Numbered from the stretch's first letter, positions 1-11,320 are shown. The stretch: 64,000 nt of DNA from Micrasema longulum (GCA_022494885.1 JAGVSM010003953.1:167501-231500), one strand, 5' to 3'. Translations and numbers: made by a program. Notes: a model not told the origin generated them from the sequence alone.

Positions 1-799
1 ATAAATAAATATAAATAAAAAAAAATAAAAAAAATAATGAACATATTGGCATTCAAAACTCAATTTGGCTCAAAATGTAATGTTATTCTATAAAATCTGT
101 GTAATTCTGTAATTAAACAGATAATATGCAAGTCGAATTGTATCGACGAATATCCACAAATTGTAGGTTTTAAAAAAAAGTATGAATTGATGTATCTTTG
201 TTGAATTACCTTAAAGGATGGATGTAAATTTTTATGTGTTTTAAACTAATAATACCATCTGATGGCAGTTCCTATGATCTACATTTCTATTGAATAAAAC
301 GTTAAGGCTGTTATGTTCAAGACATCTGAACAAAAAAATGCATGCAGGGGATGAACGATGGATGTCAGTTAAATACTGGAAACAAAACGATAGTTTTATT
401 TTAATGCAAACCAATTTAGATGATACAAAACAGTAAAACAAAGATAAAAGTTTATTAAAATGTCCAAGAGCTTTGATAATTTAAAAACGTTTTATCTCAA
501 CACTTTAATTTTTGAAATTCATCTTTTATATCCTTTTCCCTTAAAATAAAAAGAAAATCCAGTAGAAATTAGCCGATTTCATGCTGTACTAGTTGGTGAA
601 TTTGCTTGTCGTTAAATAAATAAATAAATAAATAAATAGTTTTAACAAAATAAAAACCAATTGACCTTACGTATTTTCACCATGCCGTGTGGACTTTACG
701 AATCGTATGAAATGGGCCATAGTGGTAAAAGGCAGACTTAAAAGAAAACCACTGTAATTTTTATTTAAAAAAATAGATTTAAAAATGGATTATGAAAAA
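1..799. other. AT-rich intergenic DNA with a short (TAAA)n tract
   Basis: No coding region is supported. The stretch is strongly AT-rich with many A and T runs. The only distinct structure is a perfect TAAA-type microsatellite at 613-638. The ORF that can be read on the minus strand at 241-441 has no domain or composition that argues for a gene. Confidence 0.7.
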
Positions 800-963
800 A
801 AATATTTGCGATCTTATGATTTACTCAACTATTTAAATTTTGTCGCCATTTTTTTTTAGGAAACACTGTGTTAGAAAATGGAAAACGAATTGTGATAGAG
901 CGGGGTTCGAATTTCGGACCTCCTGATCCAAAGTCCACGACGATCTACAGGATCTCAATAGAT
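800..963 (-). repeat. SINE-B copy, degraded
   Basis: Read on the minus strand, this has the plan of the SINE-B family: a tRNA-like head with a box-B-like GGTTCGAA-type core near 903-910, then a body with TTAGAAAATGG (about 868-880), and a 3' end whose + strand image is aatatttgcgatcttatgat. Better copies lie at 36533-36682 and 57458-57630. The head is decayed and the body carries substitutions and small insertions. Confidence 0.65.
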
Positions 964-1368
964 TGATAGAGAAGGGAATATTTAGCCGTGAAATATCAGT
1001 ATCCAATAGGTATACAAGAGGCAAAGGTGATCAATCTTTTTTATTTTATCAATTTATTTATCAACGGTTCAAAGTTTGAAAAAATGTTTTCTAGAAATAA
1101 TCACAGCTGTAAAAAAATTATGGTATAATACATAATACGAAATATAATCAAATAATCAAAACTAAAAAAAATGTGAAAATAGCCTATAAAAAAAAAACAA
1201 AAACGAAACAACATCTAACATCTCTAACTAACATCTCTAAATAAAAAATGGTAAGAGGGGAAAATCTTACGTTCTTAAAATTAATATAACAATGTAAAGT
1301 TGAGTATGATTTAACATAAAAAAGTAGTTAGTATTCAGCTAGGTAAAACCTTAAGAACTAAAAATAAT

Positions 1369-1450
1369 CGGCCTCGTGATGTAATGGTCAGTGTAATTGC
1401 CTACCATGCAAGAGGTTTAGAGTTCGATTCCCGACATGGTTGGTTTGAAA
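1369..1450 (+). repeat. SINE-A tRNA-like head, 5' fragment
   Basis: The sequence opens with cggcctcgtgatgtaatggt (box-A-like) and carries gagttcgattc (box B) near 1420-1430, ending cccgacatggttgg. The same head occurs at 31510 and 32977, where the full SINE body follows. Here the body is lost soon after the head and AT-rich DNA follows. The vertical order A box, B box is that of an internal RNA polymerase III promoter. It is not a functional tRNA gene because no aminoacyl stem closes. Confidence 0.8.
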
Positions 1451-1761
1451 TATTTATAATTATAATTATTTCTAATAAATCGGTTATCGAAAATACAATT
1501 ACTTTACAAACATTGGCCAGTCCTAATTTAAAAACTGCCCGATGAACTAAAAAAAGGCGAGTAGCAAATCTAAAAGGGTGGCAATTTAAAAAATATTACT
1601 TTATTATTTTTTATGGTGATAGTTATTAATGTAATATATATATATATATATATAGTGAATAGGACTAATGAAATATTTATAATATAATATGCTTAGAAAA
1701 AAGTAAATATGTGCAAGCCTTATCTCTCAATTAAAAATCAGCTGTTAGTTTTAATAATTTA
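1451..1761. other. AT-rich spacer with (TA)n
   Basis: Low-complexity AT-rich DNA. A (TA)n microsatellite of about ten units lies at 1634-1654. Nothing else is recognised. Confidence 0.7.
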
Positions 1762-2038
1762 GGTTATTTTTATCGTAAAATAAATAAGAAAATTTTGTTT
1801 TTAACCACTAATTTTTATTTTCCACCGACTGGTTTCAAAGCAAACAAGCTTCTTCGTCAATGTTTACGTAACTTATGGGTTGATTCCTTTTTTATTTTTA
1901 TCATGTTCACTAAATACTACACGTGGACCCAATAAATCAAGTTTCCTTTTTCTTTTTCCTTCAAAACCGGTCGCTGGAAAATAAAAATTAGTGGTTAAAA
2001 ACAAAGTTGTTTTATTTATTTTATTATAATGAATAACC
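1762..2038. mobile_element. Inverted-repeat (fold-back) element with ACCGGT-type arms
   Basis: The two ends are long inverted repeats. The left arm runs about 1762-1845 and contains aaccactaatttttatttt then ccaccgactggttt. The right arm, about 1958-2038, is its near-complement and contains aaaaccggtcgctgg then aaaataaaaattagtggtt. About 110 bp of unique DNA separates the arms. It contains no ORF, so it would be non-autonomous. The right part of the element at 27460-27775 carries the same aaccact...gaccggttttga string, so this is a dispersed family. Confidence 0.75.
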
Positions 2039-2885
2039 AAAAAGTTAGTGCTTCAAATATAAACTTTATATATGTTATTTTTATTTTATGTATATATCTT
2101 TTAATATATATTTATAGTTTTTTAGAACAAAATTTCGACCAACTCGTGGTTTGACCAGTCAGTTTTTTGGTTAGCTGGAAGATATTGTTTTTAACAATGA
2201 GTACGCCAAAGTACTAATTCTTTGTACTTGAAGTTTTTAAAAAATAATGTGTTTTATGTTTCTTATTTTCGTACTATTTTGGATTGTATTAACGTATTGT
2301 CACAATTTTTTTTTCTTTTTATGTACGATTCCAAATGAGTTTTTTTTAATAACGCCTGGGAGTATAATATCTTGTTCATGTTTTATTGATAAAAATTAAT
2401 ATGTTTTATTGATAAAAAAAAATAAAAACTAAAAAATCGCAGTTTATGAATTTTAAAATTATAATGCTTTCCTTCTAAAGAATCTCTTCAAATGAAATAA
2501 ATAAAAAAATAAATGAGTTATTTCTCGTAGCACTTAAATGGAATATTAACGGAATTAACATTATTTGATGTTTGTCCATTTAGGTGCCTTTATTTGGATG
2601 ATTTAGTGGTTATTCATCTGGTTTGTGGTCTGCGTCCAATTAAAATCTTCGTGATCGAGGCACACGACCACATAAAAGGCATCGTAAAGCTATCATGATG
2701 GAGGTAATGAGAGTCATCTTATAAAAGTTTTGATTTTTATTTCAGGTCAAAACTAACGGAAGAATTTTACCAATGTAGTTAAATCTAACATCAATCTATT
2801 TTAATACAATATTTTGAGATTTTTCAAATGTTTGTAGACAAAAGACTGGATTCCACCCCTAAGGAGTCATTAAGATTAACAAATT
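2039..2885. other. Intergenic DNA, no gene seen
   Basis: AT-rich with one less biased patch at about 2580-2720. No ORF, repeat or motif is convincing here. Confidence 0.6.
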
Positions 2886-3090
2886 ACGATAGGGATGGAG
2901 AATATTTTAGAGAAGGGAATATGGAAATCTTGACATTGACAGGGCTTATGACCTCTTATTGGCTGGTTTAAGTGTCCACTTTACACACTGTGTAACGTTC
3001 ACCATTATACCTATGTTTGAACATACACATTTCTCCAACTCTTCCATCAATTGATTTTACTGAGGTTGAAGTTTTTAGTGTTGTTGAAGG
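2886..3090 (+). mobile_element. FB-1 fold-back family, single arm
   Basis: The sequence follows the arm of the complete FB-1 palindrome at 42204-43198: gggatggagaat..., then agggcttatgacc, attggctggtttaagtg, ccactttacacactgtgtaa, then tgaacat and ctcttccatcaattgatttt. The partner arm is missing, so this is a solo arm. It has no coding capacity. Confidence 0.85.
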
Positions 3091-3486
3091 TAACTCCATT
3101 GGAAAAGTATATGCTTTGTATTTCAATCATGTGTTACAGAAAGTATCCCATTCATGATCATTGAACGTGTACCATTCAAGGAAATGCGCGGTTTTAAGAA
3201 AAACACACAAACCGATTGGGATATATTTTAGTTAATTTGTTAATGCTTTACTTAAAATATTCGTGGATAACCTACTTCAAATATTGCATATTATAATCGG
3301 TGCACCTGCTACAACTTGAATGTACAAATTTATAAAAATTACTGTAGAAAAAAATATTTTTTTACCCAAAAAATAGTTCACTTCCGGTAAAGAACTGCGG
3401 TTCAAAGGTTAATCTGTTTTTTATCGTGGTGCTGATGTAGCATTTTGAAAAAAAAACTTTGAGACATTAGTTTTGGCTGGGAGACA

Positions 3487-3678
3487 CTTGTCCCATTCAT
3501 GGCCTGTCCTAGCCATTGCCTGTCCCATTCATGGCCTGTCCCAGCCATTGCCTGTCCCATTCATGGTCTGTCCCAGCCATTTCCTGTCCCATTCATGGTC
3601 TGTCCCATTCATGGTCTGCCCCATTCATGGTATGTCCTATTCATGGTATGTCCCATTCATGGTCTGTCCCATTCATGG
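3487..3678 (+). repeat. 16-bp minisatellite, 12 units, two interleaved variants
   Basis: Twelve contiguous 16-bp units fill this interval exactly. One variant is cctgtcccattcatgg, the other cctgtcccagccattg. They alternate in the first seven units, giving a 32-bp higher-order period, and then five units of the first variant follow. Because 16 is not a multiple of 3, every + frame stays open across the array and reads as the same 16-residue periodic peptide. The ORFs seen here are therefore a by-product of the repeat. Confidence 0.95.
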
Positions 3679-4032
3679 GTACTCCTAGTTGTGGGAATGC
3701 CACAAGTTTTTACCTTTGTTTACATTTTTTAGGTGGTTGGTCACTTTCCTTTCACATCTTTTCGACATGACTAGTCCTCAAATTTTATTACTTGTAAACA
3801 GTTCATTCATATAGAGTAAAGATTTTCGGTATATATTGTTAAGTTCGTTTTTGAACGCCATACACCATTTTTTGCAAAGACATATCTTAATATTCGATGC
3901 AGGATCTTTATAATATTTGAAAATCTATAATATTATGTTTTACTCAGTTCAACGTGATGTTGACATTTAAACGATTCTATTTACGTCTATCTAAGCAGAT
4001 TAGTGCGAAGGAAATAATCTTGGATTATTGAA

Positions 4033-4190
4033 GAGACGCCAGATGTGGTTGAGTGGTCACGCCAACGCAATGCCTTGTTTTAAGATAAGGCTTAGGCTCG
4101 ACTCCTGCTCAGCCAACATTGGTGATTAATTGAGATTTTAAAAACCCTGCGCAGTACTAAGCGCTCACAGTGAACTCAGATGTTGTAAAC
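4033..4190 (+). repeat. SINE-C, a second tRNA-like family, one copy
   Basis: The segment gccagatgtggttgagtggt resembles a tRNA D-arm and A box. The core ggctcgactcc near 4090-4100 resembles a B box. The spacing of about 45-50 bp between the two fits a tRNA-derived head, perhaps with a long variable arm. The body after 4115 does not match the SINE-A, B, D or E bodies. Only one copy was seen, so the 3' limit is uncertain. Confidence 0.55.
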
Positions 4191-4500
4191 TCAAATATTT
4201 TATCGAATAAATTGTACCTACAGTTTGTTTCGTATTTGCAAAAATACATTAAGCTTATATGTTCAAGGATTTTTTTACGAATATTGAAATTCTACTCCAT
4301 TTTTTTTGGGCTGTAAGTACTGGGTAGAATTATATTATGCCGATACTCCAGAGATCTATTGCAGCAAAACGAGCTTTAGTTTAGCTTTTATCTAAAGATT
4401 TTCCTAATTCTAAATAGATGAGTCATATTATGGTTTTTTGTTTTACTACGTACTCTAATAAGGTGTAAGACACCATATTAAAAAAGAATTCTATTCAATA

Positions 4501-4843
4501 AAGAAGTTCAATGCTACGGGAAGTTCGATAGAAAAATGTTTTCTGAGACGCGGTAAAAATTTGAGTATTTAATTGTGTGTTGAAGTTTCTCGAAAATGTA
4601 TAAAAAAAAGAATTACTTTGAACCACGTCAGAAGACCACTCAGATAAACCAGTGATAGATTGTTGTGATGAATTCCGGTTTCCAGAAAGTCAACTCACCT
4701 ATCAGCAGAACTCTCCAACAAGAACTTGTGACGTCACGGGCCGAGTAGTTTCAAAATTACAAAACTTATATATTTTTTTTAATAAGCTTTGTTTGACAGT
4801 TTATTTACAAAAAAATATATAAATAAAACCACTGAACTTCCTC
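4501..4843. mobile_element. MITE-like repeat MITE-9, most complete copy
   Basis: The ends are short inverted repeats, gaagttcaatg at the left and cactgaacttc at the right. Inside are the blocks acgcggtaaaaatttgag, gatagattgttgtgatgaat and tgacgtcacg. The first block recurs at 38552, and the second in related form at 38690, 57140 and, on the other strand, 36300. It is about 340 bp and has no ORF, so it is non-autonomous. The superfamily is not clear because no target duplication could be fixed. Confidence 0.65.
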
Positions 4844-4854
4844 ATATTCTGAAT

Positions 4855-5583
4855 GGAAAACGAGTTCCCACGCGGATGCGGGCGAGAAATTGCGGGGGGT
4901 GAAGCCCTAGGGCTTCTGCGATATTATAAAGCGGAGTGAACTGTTTTTTAATTTTAATAAAATAAGTTGATATCCTCGATGTGCGGTATGTAGTGTCAAT
5001 CGGTCACAACCCCAACGAATAAGATGGATTAGAAATGGATGCCACTAACCTGGTTCATTCTTGATGGAATTTCTGTGGTCCGACGTCACTTGCGAGCGGC
5101 ACCAACACTAGGAAAGGCCCCCGATCTGGAGCTGAACACTGATGGTTGGTAAAAACAAAGTCTATGATGCGGTACACGTTCAACAAAATAATCGCATGAT
5201 TCACGACCCGAGGTCTTATTATGGCGGTTGATTATAGGATACTGAGGTGGGAAGTGAACAGTGGTTGTGGGTACAAAGGATGTTAAAGTTGTGACAGTAT
5301 TTTAACAATGCATACTCACATAATTCGAAACCACTGATTTTCATTTACAAGTTTAAAAAATGGACTGTTTCCGGGATACATGTTTTAAGATTTCTACGTA
5401 TGGAGCGCGAAGTGGGTGTGATTTCAGACTTCCTAAAATGAGACCGACTGGAACTCAAAACAATCTTTACTATAAATCTTTGAAAATGTTTATTGAGTTG
5501 CTAGAAAGTCTCAGGGTAGTAAGAAGTGTCTCCACTTTTTGATCAAAATGCTTTGTTTCCATTAGGGATAAATAATTGCAAAT
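4855..5583. other. Intergenic DNA with a GC-richer patch
   Basis: The patch at 4860-4925 (cacgcggatgcgggcgagaa and a run of G) resembles transposon-end remnants common in insect genomes, but no partner repeat was found in the window. The rest, to 5583, is unique-looking. The 60-codon ORF at 5360-5542 has no recognisable feature. Confidence 0.45.
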
Positions 5584-5865
5584 TTTTCAATTCAAATTAA
5601 TTTATTTTACCAAAATTACATTAAAAATAACAAAATATTATGGGCGTTAAATTGGGACAACATATCAAACCAGGAACCCTTGGGCAATGGTTTTACATTA
5701 TAAAGGTATAATACTCTCCAATAGCAAGAGTATTTGCCTCTTAAATATGTCAATCTCAAAAGTGGTCATGTTCAGCTGCTTTATTGCTCTTCCAATTGAC
5801 ATAACCAGAGATAGGTTGGTTCTGGAAGTCGGGAGGAAAAACTTTATTATATCATGTAGGATTAT
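5584..5865 (-). pseudogene. LINE-b 3' end and C-terminal remnant
   Basis: Translated on the minus strand, 5670-5860 gives a peptide with SRTNLSLVMSIGRAIKQLN and then a stop. The second copy at 29048-29462 gives RTNLPIAMPVGRGTAMLN in the same place. This is the tail that follows the reverse transcriptase domain in insect LINEs. The 3' UTR ends in a TAAATTAATTTGAATTG-type string shared with the other copy. It is heavily 5'-truncated, as LINE insertions usually are. The clade is not determined. Confidence 0.75.
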
Positions 5866-6120
5866 AGATAAATTTAAGTTAGTTATATCTATTTTCTATT
5901 ATTAATGTAGTGTTGCACTAGTAAGTACATTTATATAATATTGTAAAATTTAAAATTTGGGTATTATCATACATAAGCATTTAGAGTAGCACGATCAGGT
6001 TTACGAAGTCAGTCGTACACTTTATAGTAGTTTGCACTCACTTAAAAGATTGCAGAATTTCTTGTAAATCAATGTTAAGCAAACTTGAGTCCAAAGCTTT
6101 TTTCTCGTACTCCTTGATTA

Positions 6121-7029
6121 TTTTTATTTTTTTATTTTTTCAAAAATACTTACAAAATAGTGTTCTTATCAATTCCATCGACTATTCACACTTAGCCTAC
6201 ATTAATAATAATTTTGCTTGAAAAACATTACATATTAGATTATCAAAAATTAAAAACTATCACTAATACAAAAAAACTTTCACCTATTAACCATAATTTG
6301 AGCAAACGTCTCACTCCTGTATTTAACTCAGTATTTTTAATATTGTTTGGTAACTTGTTAAATATTTTAGGTATACTGTATTGCAGTGTCCTTTTGCCAT
6401 ATTTATTGCAATATCTAGGAACAGCTAGCCCTTCCATACTAGTAAACCTGGTATTGCAATCATGTACCAACTTGTGTTTATACTCGGAGTGCGACGCATG
6501 CCGACAAATTAATTTGTACCAAAGTAGAGCCCTAACAGATACTTTATTAACAGATTTATACATCAATGATATTGAAATATTGTGTCTCTGGCGGTATACA
6601 TCTTTATGTAGTAGCAATTTGATCATAGGATTTGGCAAAGTTAGAATAAAATTAATATTAGTTTCACTTGATAACCCCCAGGAAGTTCTAGCGTGTCGAA
6701 TAATTGATTCAGAGAGAGATAAATAAATAATTCGTAAGGTATTAGCAAGGACATAATATTTAAATATATACATTCTATTCCTTATGCTCATAATCGCTTA
6801 CACAATTTTCTAATATGCACATCCCATTTAAAATTACAATCTATAGTTAAACCTAAATAAACATAATGTTCAATATTTTCACACATGCACGGTTGCATAA
6901 TATCACTATGGATACACGTATAGTTATGTGATAAACTTGACGGTGTTGTGTGAGTTTTATAATTTGGTGATATTATGTGCATAAGTTTGGTTTTCTTTGA
7001 GTTAATTATTAAACCTGCATCATGGCATG
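6121..7029 (-). pseudogene. LINE reverse transcriptase C-terminal half, two-frame pseudogene
   Basis: On the minus strand, 6788-7029 encodes the end of the RT domain (LIINSKKTKLMHI, then VYLGLTIDCNFKWDVHI, the conserved YLG block). After a frameshift near 6785-6790, frame 6243-6791 continues with YIFKYYVLANTLRIIYLSL, the block following the RT in CR1/Jockey-type LINEs, then FNKLPNNIKN, the usual YN-LP-like tail. A T-rich stretch at about 6120-6140 is the 3' tail seen on the + strand. The endonuclease and the catalytic YADD box are absent because of 5' truncation. The 170-codon + strand ORF over the same DNA is its shadow. Confidence 0.88.
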
Positions 7030-7165
7030 TATGCAGATGTATGTTACCCCGATGCTAATTCTGAACTGCTTGATAAGTTGGAACGATTGCAGAATGTTTG
7101 TTTTTGCTACATAACCGAATACCGCACGCAACTACAAAAAATATCCACGAAGTGCGCCTAGCGCC
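7030..7165 (+). pseudogene. Small LINE fragment of a different family
   Basis: The + frame beginning at 7030 reads YADVCYPDANSELLDKLERL and then QNVCFCYI before decaying. This is the block after the RT domain in many insect LINEs, where the consensus runs D-YPD---LL-KLERLQN. It abuts the minus-strand LINE at 7029, so two LINE pieces lie head to head. No 3' end is preserved. Confidence 0.8.
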
Positions 7166-8513
7166 CAGCCCGTTCTCAGTGAACGACGAAACTAACCGAT
7201 TACCTTAGCTTATTACTCCATACAAAAAAGTACACGATATTTAACATTTTTAGCCCCAGTATGGTTTTTTTAGTACTAAAACAAGCTTGCAGATTACAAA
7301 TATTATTTGAAGATTCTCTATTTGGAAACTAGTATTTCGAACATAATTTCCAAAGGACTTTTTTCCTCGATAGAATACTGTTGAGATATTATGTATCACA
7401 AAAAACACGTGGTGTCCGCGGTGGCCGTTTTTGGCATTATTATTTTTAAAAGAAATCAGCCAGTGCCCAGTGTTGACCTTTAAATCATAATGAAAATATC
7501 TGCTAAATGTCATTGTAGTATTTTTTAATAAACTTTTGTAAGAGTATTGTATTAAAATAGTATAAAATAAAGCTACGTCTATCGCGTGGTTATTAATAAT
7601 TGTTGTTTGATTTAATTTTCACAGAGCCATAGAAAAAAAAATAGTCATTTATAATTATATTACTTATATATTATGTACTTAAATGAAGGTACAAATGAAT
7701 GAACATTTTTTGTAGATTCCTATAAAATAAATAACCGCTCGCCACTGGCGGATAGGCGAATGACGATGGTTTCGTGTACAATGCCGGGAACTACGTTGAT
7801 TTTGCGTACAATTCAAAATTCTCTCTTAAGATGTGTTCTGTAATGGTCCAAACGTCGGAAGAAGATAAAAAGTCAACTCCGATTAACTAAAAATTTTCAA
7901 CATTTATGATAAGTTGACAAATCGGTTGAATACATCTGACTGTTATCTCAAGGGGCTGGCACGCGCCATGTTACCGGCCCTGTCACCGTCTAGTCAAGAT
8001 CGGACGATCAGCGAGTCCTATCGGCGCCAGCAGCAGACGTCAAGTGCTGAAGAGATTAAGAGGAATTAAAAATTATCCGTCACGACTGGTCTCGATCGCC
8101 AATAGTCTGGTGCAATCGTCAACGAACCGGTAAAAGTCAACAAACAAGTTTACAGTTATGAGCCCAACGTTACGAGCGATTACGTCAGGTCAATTTTTGG
8201 ACTAATTATCGTCTCCTTTGTTTGTTGAAATAATTAAATTTATTGAAGAGGTAATTTTTTGCCCGCTTCAAATATTAATAACTACTTTTAGATAATAAGA
8301 AAAGCGGGAAAGTTATTCATAATTTTCGATTAAAAAATAAATAAATTTTTGATGTGATTAGTATATTCTTATTTTGAAAAATAAGGGTCAGTACTTTATA
8401 AACTTCTGACGTCACATAAATTAGTACTCGCCCTCCAAGCCCAGGTCTTTAAAGTGCTTGGCTACTGAATAGAAGGCTAGTGTTCTCATATTGCTAAAAT
8501 TCCCCCTCCAAGT
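7166..8513. other. Mostly unique intergenic DNA with a GC-richer core
   Basis: From about 7730 to 8210 the base composition is clearly less AT-rich than the flanks, and no repeat from elsewhere in the window matches it. It holds a short ORF of 33 codons at about 7967-8068 starting MLPALSPSSQD. It could be a conserved non-coding element, a 5' exon or old transposon DNA. An imperfect duplication of a ccctccaag string lies at 8430-8530. Confidence 0.4.
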
Positions 8514-8957
8514 TTAGATCCTTAAACTATAATATACAAAGGAATTAGGAACTTCAACCCTAAGCGAAATTGGATACAGTAAATATTGACCATTCTTATC
8601 AGCATTGAAAAACCTTCTTCGATAAAAATAAAATGTACATATTATTTCCATTTTTTTTCTATTTATTATGCTTGATCGGGAAAACTGAAAAAAAACACAA
8701 TTTCCCGACATAGAAGACTCAACACATTTAGCAATAGAGTTGGCAAAAAATACAAATTTGCCTATATTGACCACTAAAAATATATTTTTTAATGACTGTC
8801 TAGAGTTTCTAGATTTTTTAAAGATATCCAACCTTTCATCCTGTTTGTTTAAACGATTGAATGTTCGTCGAATTTTTGGTAGATGTGAGTGGCACCGATA
8901 TTCGAATAAAAGATTGGCAATTTTCTTTTCTACTGCTGGTAAAAAACTTTCTGACAA
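8514..8957 (-). CDS. Unrecognised 147-codon ORF
   Basis: An open frame of 147 codons starts with MSESFLPAVEKK. It is longer than expected by chance for DNA of about one-third GC, by a rough estimate of stop-codon frequency. The N-terminal third is basic and moderately charged; the C-terminal third is rich in Phe and Tyr. There is no signal peptide, clear membrane span or catalytic motif. The opposite strand is also open at 8740-8988. No intron signals or 3' tail point to a gene. It could be a transposon remnant, an exon or chance. Confidence 0.25.
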   Translation of the reverse strand: MSESFLPAVEKKIANLLFEYRCHSHLPKIRRTFNRLNKQDERLDIFKKSRNSRQSLKNIFLVVNIGKFVFFANSIAKCVESSMSGNCVFFQFSRSSIINRKKMEIICTFYFYRRRFFNADKNGQYLLYPISLRVEVPNSFVYYSLRI

Positions 8958-8995
8958 GTTTCAACCACTTAAAATAATAAAACTTTAATTTCTCA

Positions 8996-9165
8996 GCTGC
9001 CTCATAAGTGTAATGGTCAAGGTGTTTGCCTCAGCTTCAAATGGTTCAGGTTATATTTCCGTTGAAATCGTAAAGTCAAACGCGATTGTCTATTAAGTCT
9101 TGGTCTTCTGCGTTTTGATTCATCAGTGTGATTGGGCCTCTTGGCCCTTTGTGCTGAATGGATGG
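8996..9165 (+). repeat. SINE-D copy, degraded
   Basis: The head reads ctcataagtgtaatggtcaa then gttcaggttatatttccg in place of a B box. The body has gtgtgattgggcctcttggc, which matches actgtaattgggtctcctgg in the copy at 17191-17388. The family assignment rests on this shared body. The B box has lost its GTTCGA core. Confidence 0.6.
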
Positions 9166-10636
9166 GTGCGCGTGAATTGATTTGAGGTTAAATGAGAAAA
9201 ATGGATTACAATTGAAGTTATTAATTGAGTAGATACACACGAGTTACATCCTTACAAATTTGTACGGAAGGAATTTACAATAGCGAACACTGGCGAGGAG
9301 CTGGTGGACGGGCGACACGAAATGCCAAGATGAAATGTGCATATTATTTCACTGCACGACGTTTAATTACTTGTCCGAACTGACGTTGCGTCGGGTTACG
9401 GGATGCGAGCCAGAACGGTGTTCGGCCCTGACAACTTTACGGCTTGATGGTGATGACCTCCACAGTGCAAAAAAGATCTTCAGAAATCTTAGATTAGAAT
9501 TGAAATAATATGTCCTAGGAATTCCGACTTTGTATTTTTATCTCCTTAAACACTTCCTGCCAACTTCACCCCGGTCACCCCCACCCCGAGATATACGACA
9601 AGGGACACGGCAATAATTGCTTTTCGCATATTTGGACGCGTACTATAATGACAACCAATTAATCTTTGTTTCCTCCCCGTACATAAACAGGGGCTGAAAG
9701 AGGTGGGTGGGAAGTGGGAAGGAAACTCGCCTCTAAGATGTTCAGAAGAACTTATCTAAGTAATTAAGGTAGCCTTAAGATGTACTACAGTACAATTATG
9801 AATATTACTCATATAATTGACGCGTAAACAGAGCGGAGTGGATTAATTATCTGTAATTAGTAACTTAAGCTTCGTGATTTTGTTGTCAGTTTCTAAAGAG
9901 TAGTGGTTTACACGTTGTGTTACTGTAGTACGTCTTGAGTTTGATTTCTGGATTGATTTATTGAATTATAATTAAATTATTATGAAAATAAAACTATGTT
10001 ATCAGTGTTACAGAATTTTATTCTTTTACAAGAACACAACTATAGTTTCGGGAGAGCACTCCTCCCATCGACGGGTGATATAAAACTAATACAATAAACA
10101 CAGAATATTGTTCACAATGTCATCGAATCTAAACAAAAAATAAACAGATTAATCAGTGAAACTTAGAGCAGGGGTTTTTTTTCCTTATCTAAGGTGTTGG
10201 CATATAAATGGATGGTTATCTTAAGTACAGATATGATGTACAGATAGATTTCATAATAATTTATAATGAAGTGTTACGAAGTGAATGCCGATTCAATTAA
10301 AAAAGAATTATAATTAATTATGAAATTGTGTTTTTGATATATTATTTATTGAATTTTGAATCTTCAATCGGAAAAAATCTTACATAACATTACACCCGTG
10401 TACGTGTTTTAGGTGATTAAATATAATATAATTTCTGAAGGACCAAGCAACAGAAATTATATAAAACTAGATTTATTTTTTCAATATTTTAAATCTCAGA
10501 CCCTTAACTTCATAAAATACGTGTTTATCATATTATTTTAAGTGATTTATAGAATCAAAAAAAATATTTTACAGATGTCTCAACGTTTGTTGATAAAAAT
10601 TAAATTTGATTTCCCCCTCTATGAATTTATATATTA
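9166..10636. other. Intergenic DNA with a GC-richer, possibly conserved patch
   Basis: From about 9280 to 9790 the DNA is less AT-rich, has no match elsewhere in the window and no ORF. It mixes homeodomain-like cores (caattaatc at about 9656, taattat near 9845) with GC-rich blocks such as accccggtcacccccacccc. This is what an insect enhancer or other conserved non-coding element can look like, but that is inference. 9800-10636 is AT-rich and empty. Confidence 0.35.
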
Positions 10637-10845
10637 CAACAGAGATGGAGAACATTTTTAAGAAGGGAATATGGGAGTCAAGACATTTAAAAGCGTTTTG
10701 ACCTGTCATTGGCTGGTTTAAGTGGCCACTTTACACACTGTGTAACATGAATCATATTGCCGAAATTTAAAGATCCATATTTCGTCAAATCATACATTTG
10801 TTAAAGAGCTGATGTGGGTGAGATTCATCCCATTGAATTTTTAGT
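10637..10845 (+). mobile_element. FB-1 fold-back family, single arm with part of the loop
   Basis: The arm runs caacagagatggagaacatt, then gacctgtcattggctggttt, then ccactttacacactgtgtaa. It reaches gtgggtgagattcatc, which in the complete element lies in the loop between the arms. The second arm is missing. No coding capacity. Confidence 0.85.
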
Positions 10846-11117
10846 CGGTTTCATTGATAAGTACTTTTTTATTGATGTTTTATTTTTAAAAAAGTAAAGA
10901 AATATTTCGTCAATATGAGGCGAAAAAAAATTGCAACGATTTTCACTTTTTATTTATCAACAAAAAAGACAATTCCAACAAGAACATTTATTGGCCATCT
11001 ATCAACTCATCAACCCTTTTGACTCTCCGCGACCTATTTCACTGAGGGTAGCAGCCAGTTACATCTTTAGCTTAAAGCTCTTACAACATTTCCATAGTAC
11101 TAGCTTTAGACTATATA

Positions 11118-11277
11118 TCAAGCCATAATCGGCAGAACAACGTAAGCGACAAATGTTGAATTGTGCAGGAGAAATTTTTTTTAGTTTTTGCTCCATATTT
11201 ATATTTTTAAATAATTCTACAAATGGGATTTATGATGGTTGGTTACTGCAATAGTACTAAAATGCCAGCCAAATTGT

Positions 11278-11320
<43 letters not shown>

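Noticed and set aside
1369..1440. Possible functional tRNA gene
   Set aside because: It is the SINE-A head, found many times with the same non-tRNA body in full-length copies.
3473..3770. Three overlapping + strand ORFs with CPIHGLS-type repeats
   Set aside because: They are the same 16-bp minisatellite read in three frames. No start context, signal or flanking coding sequence supports a protein.
6214..6726. 170-codon + strand ORF
   Set aside because: It is the shadow of the minus-strand LINE C-terminus at 6243-6791, which has recognisable conserved blocks.
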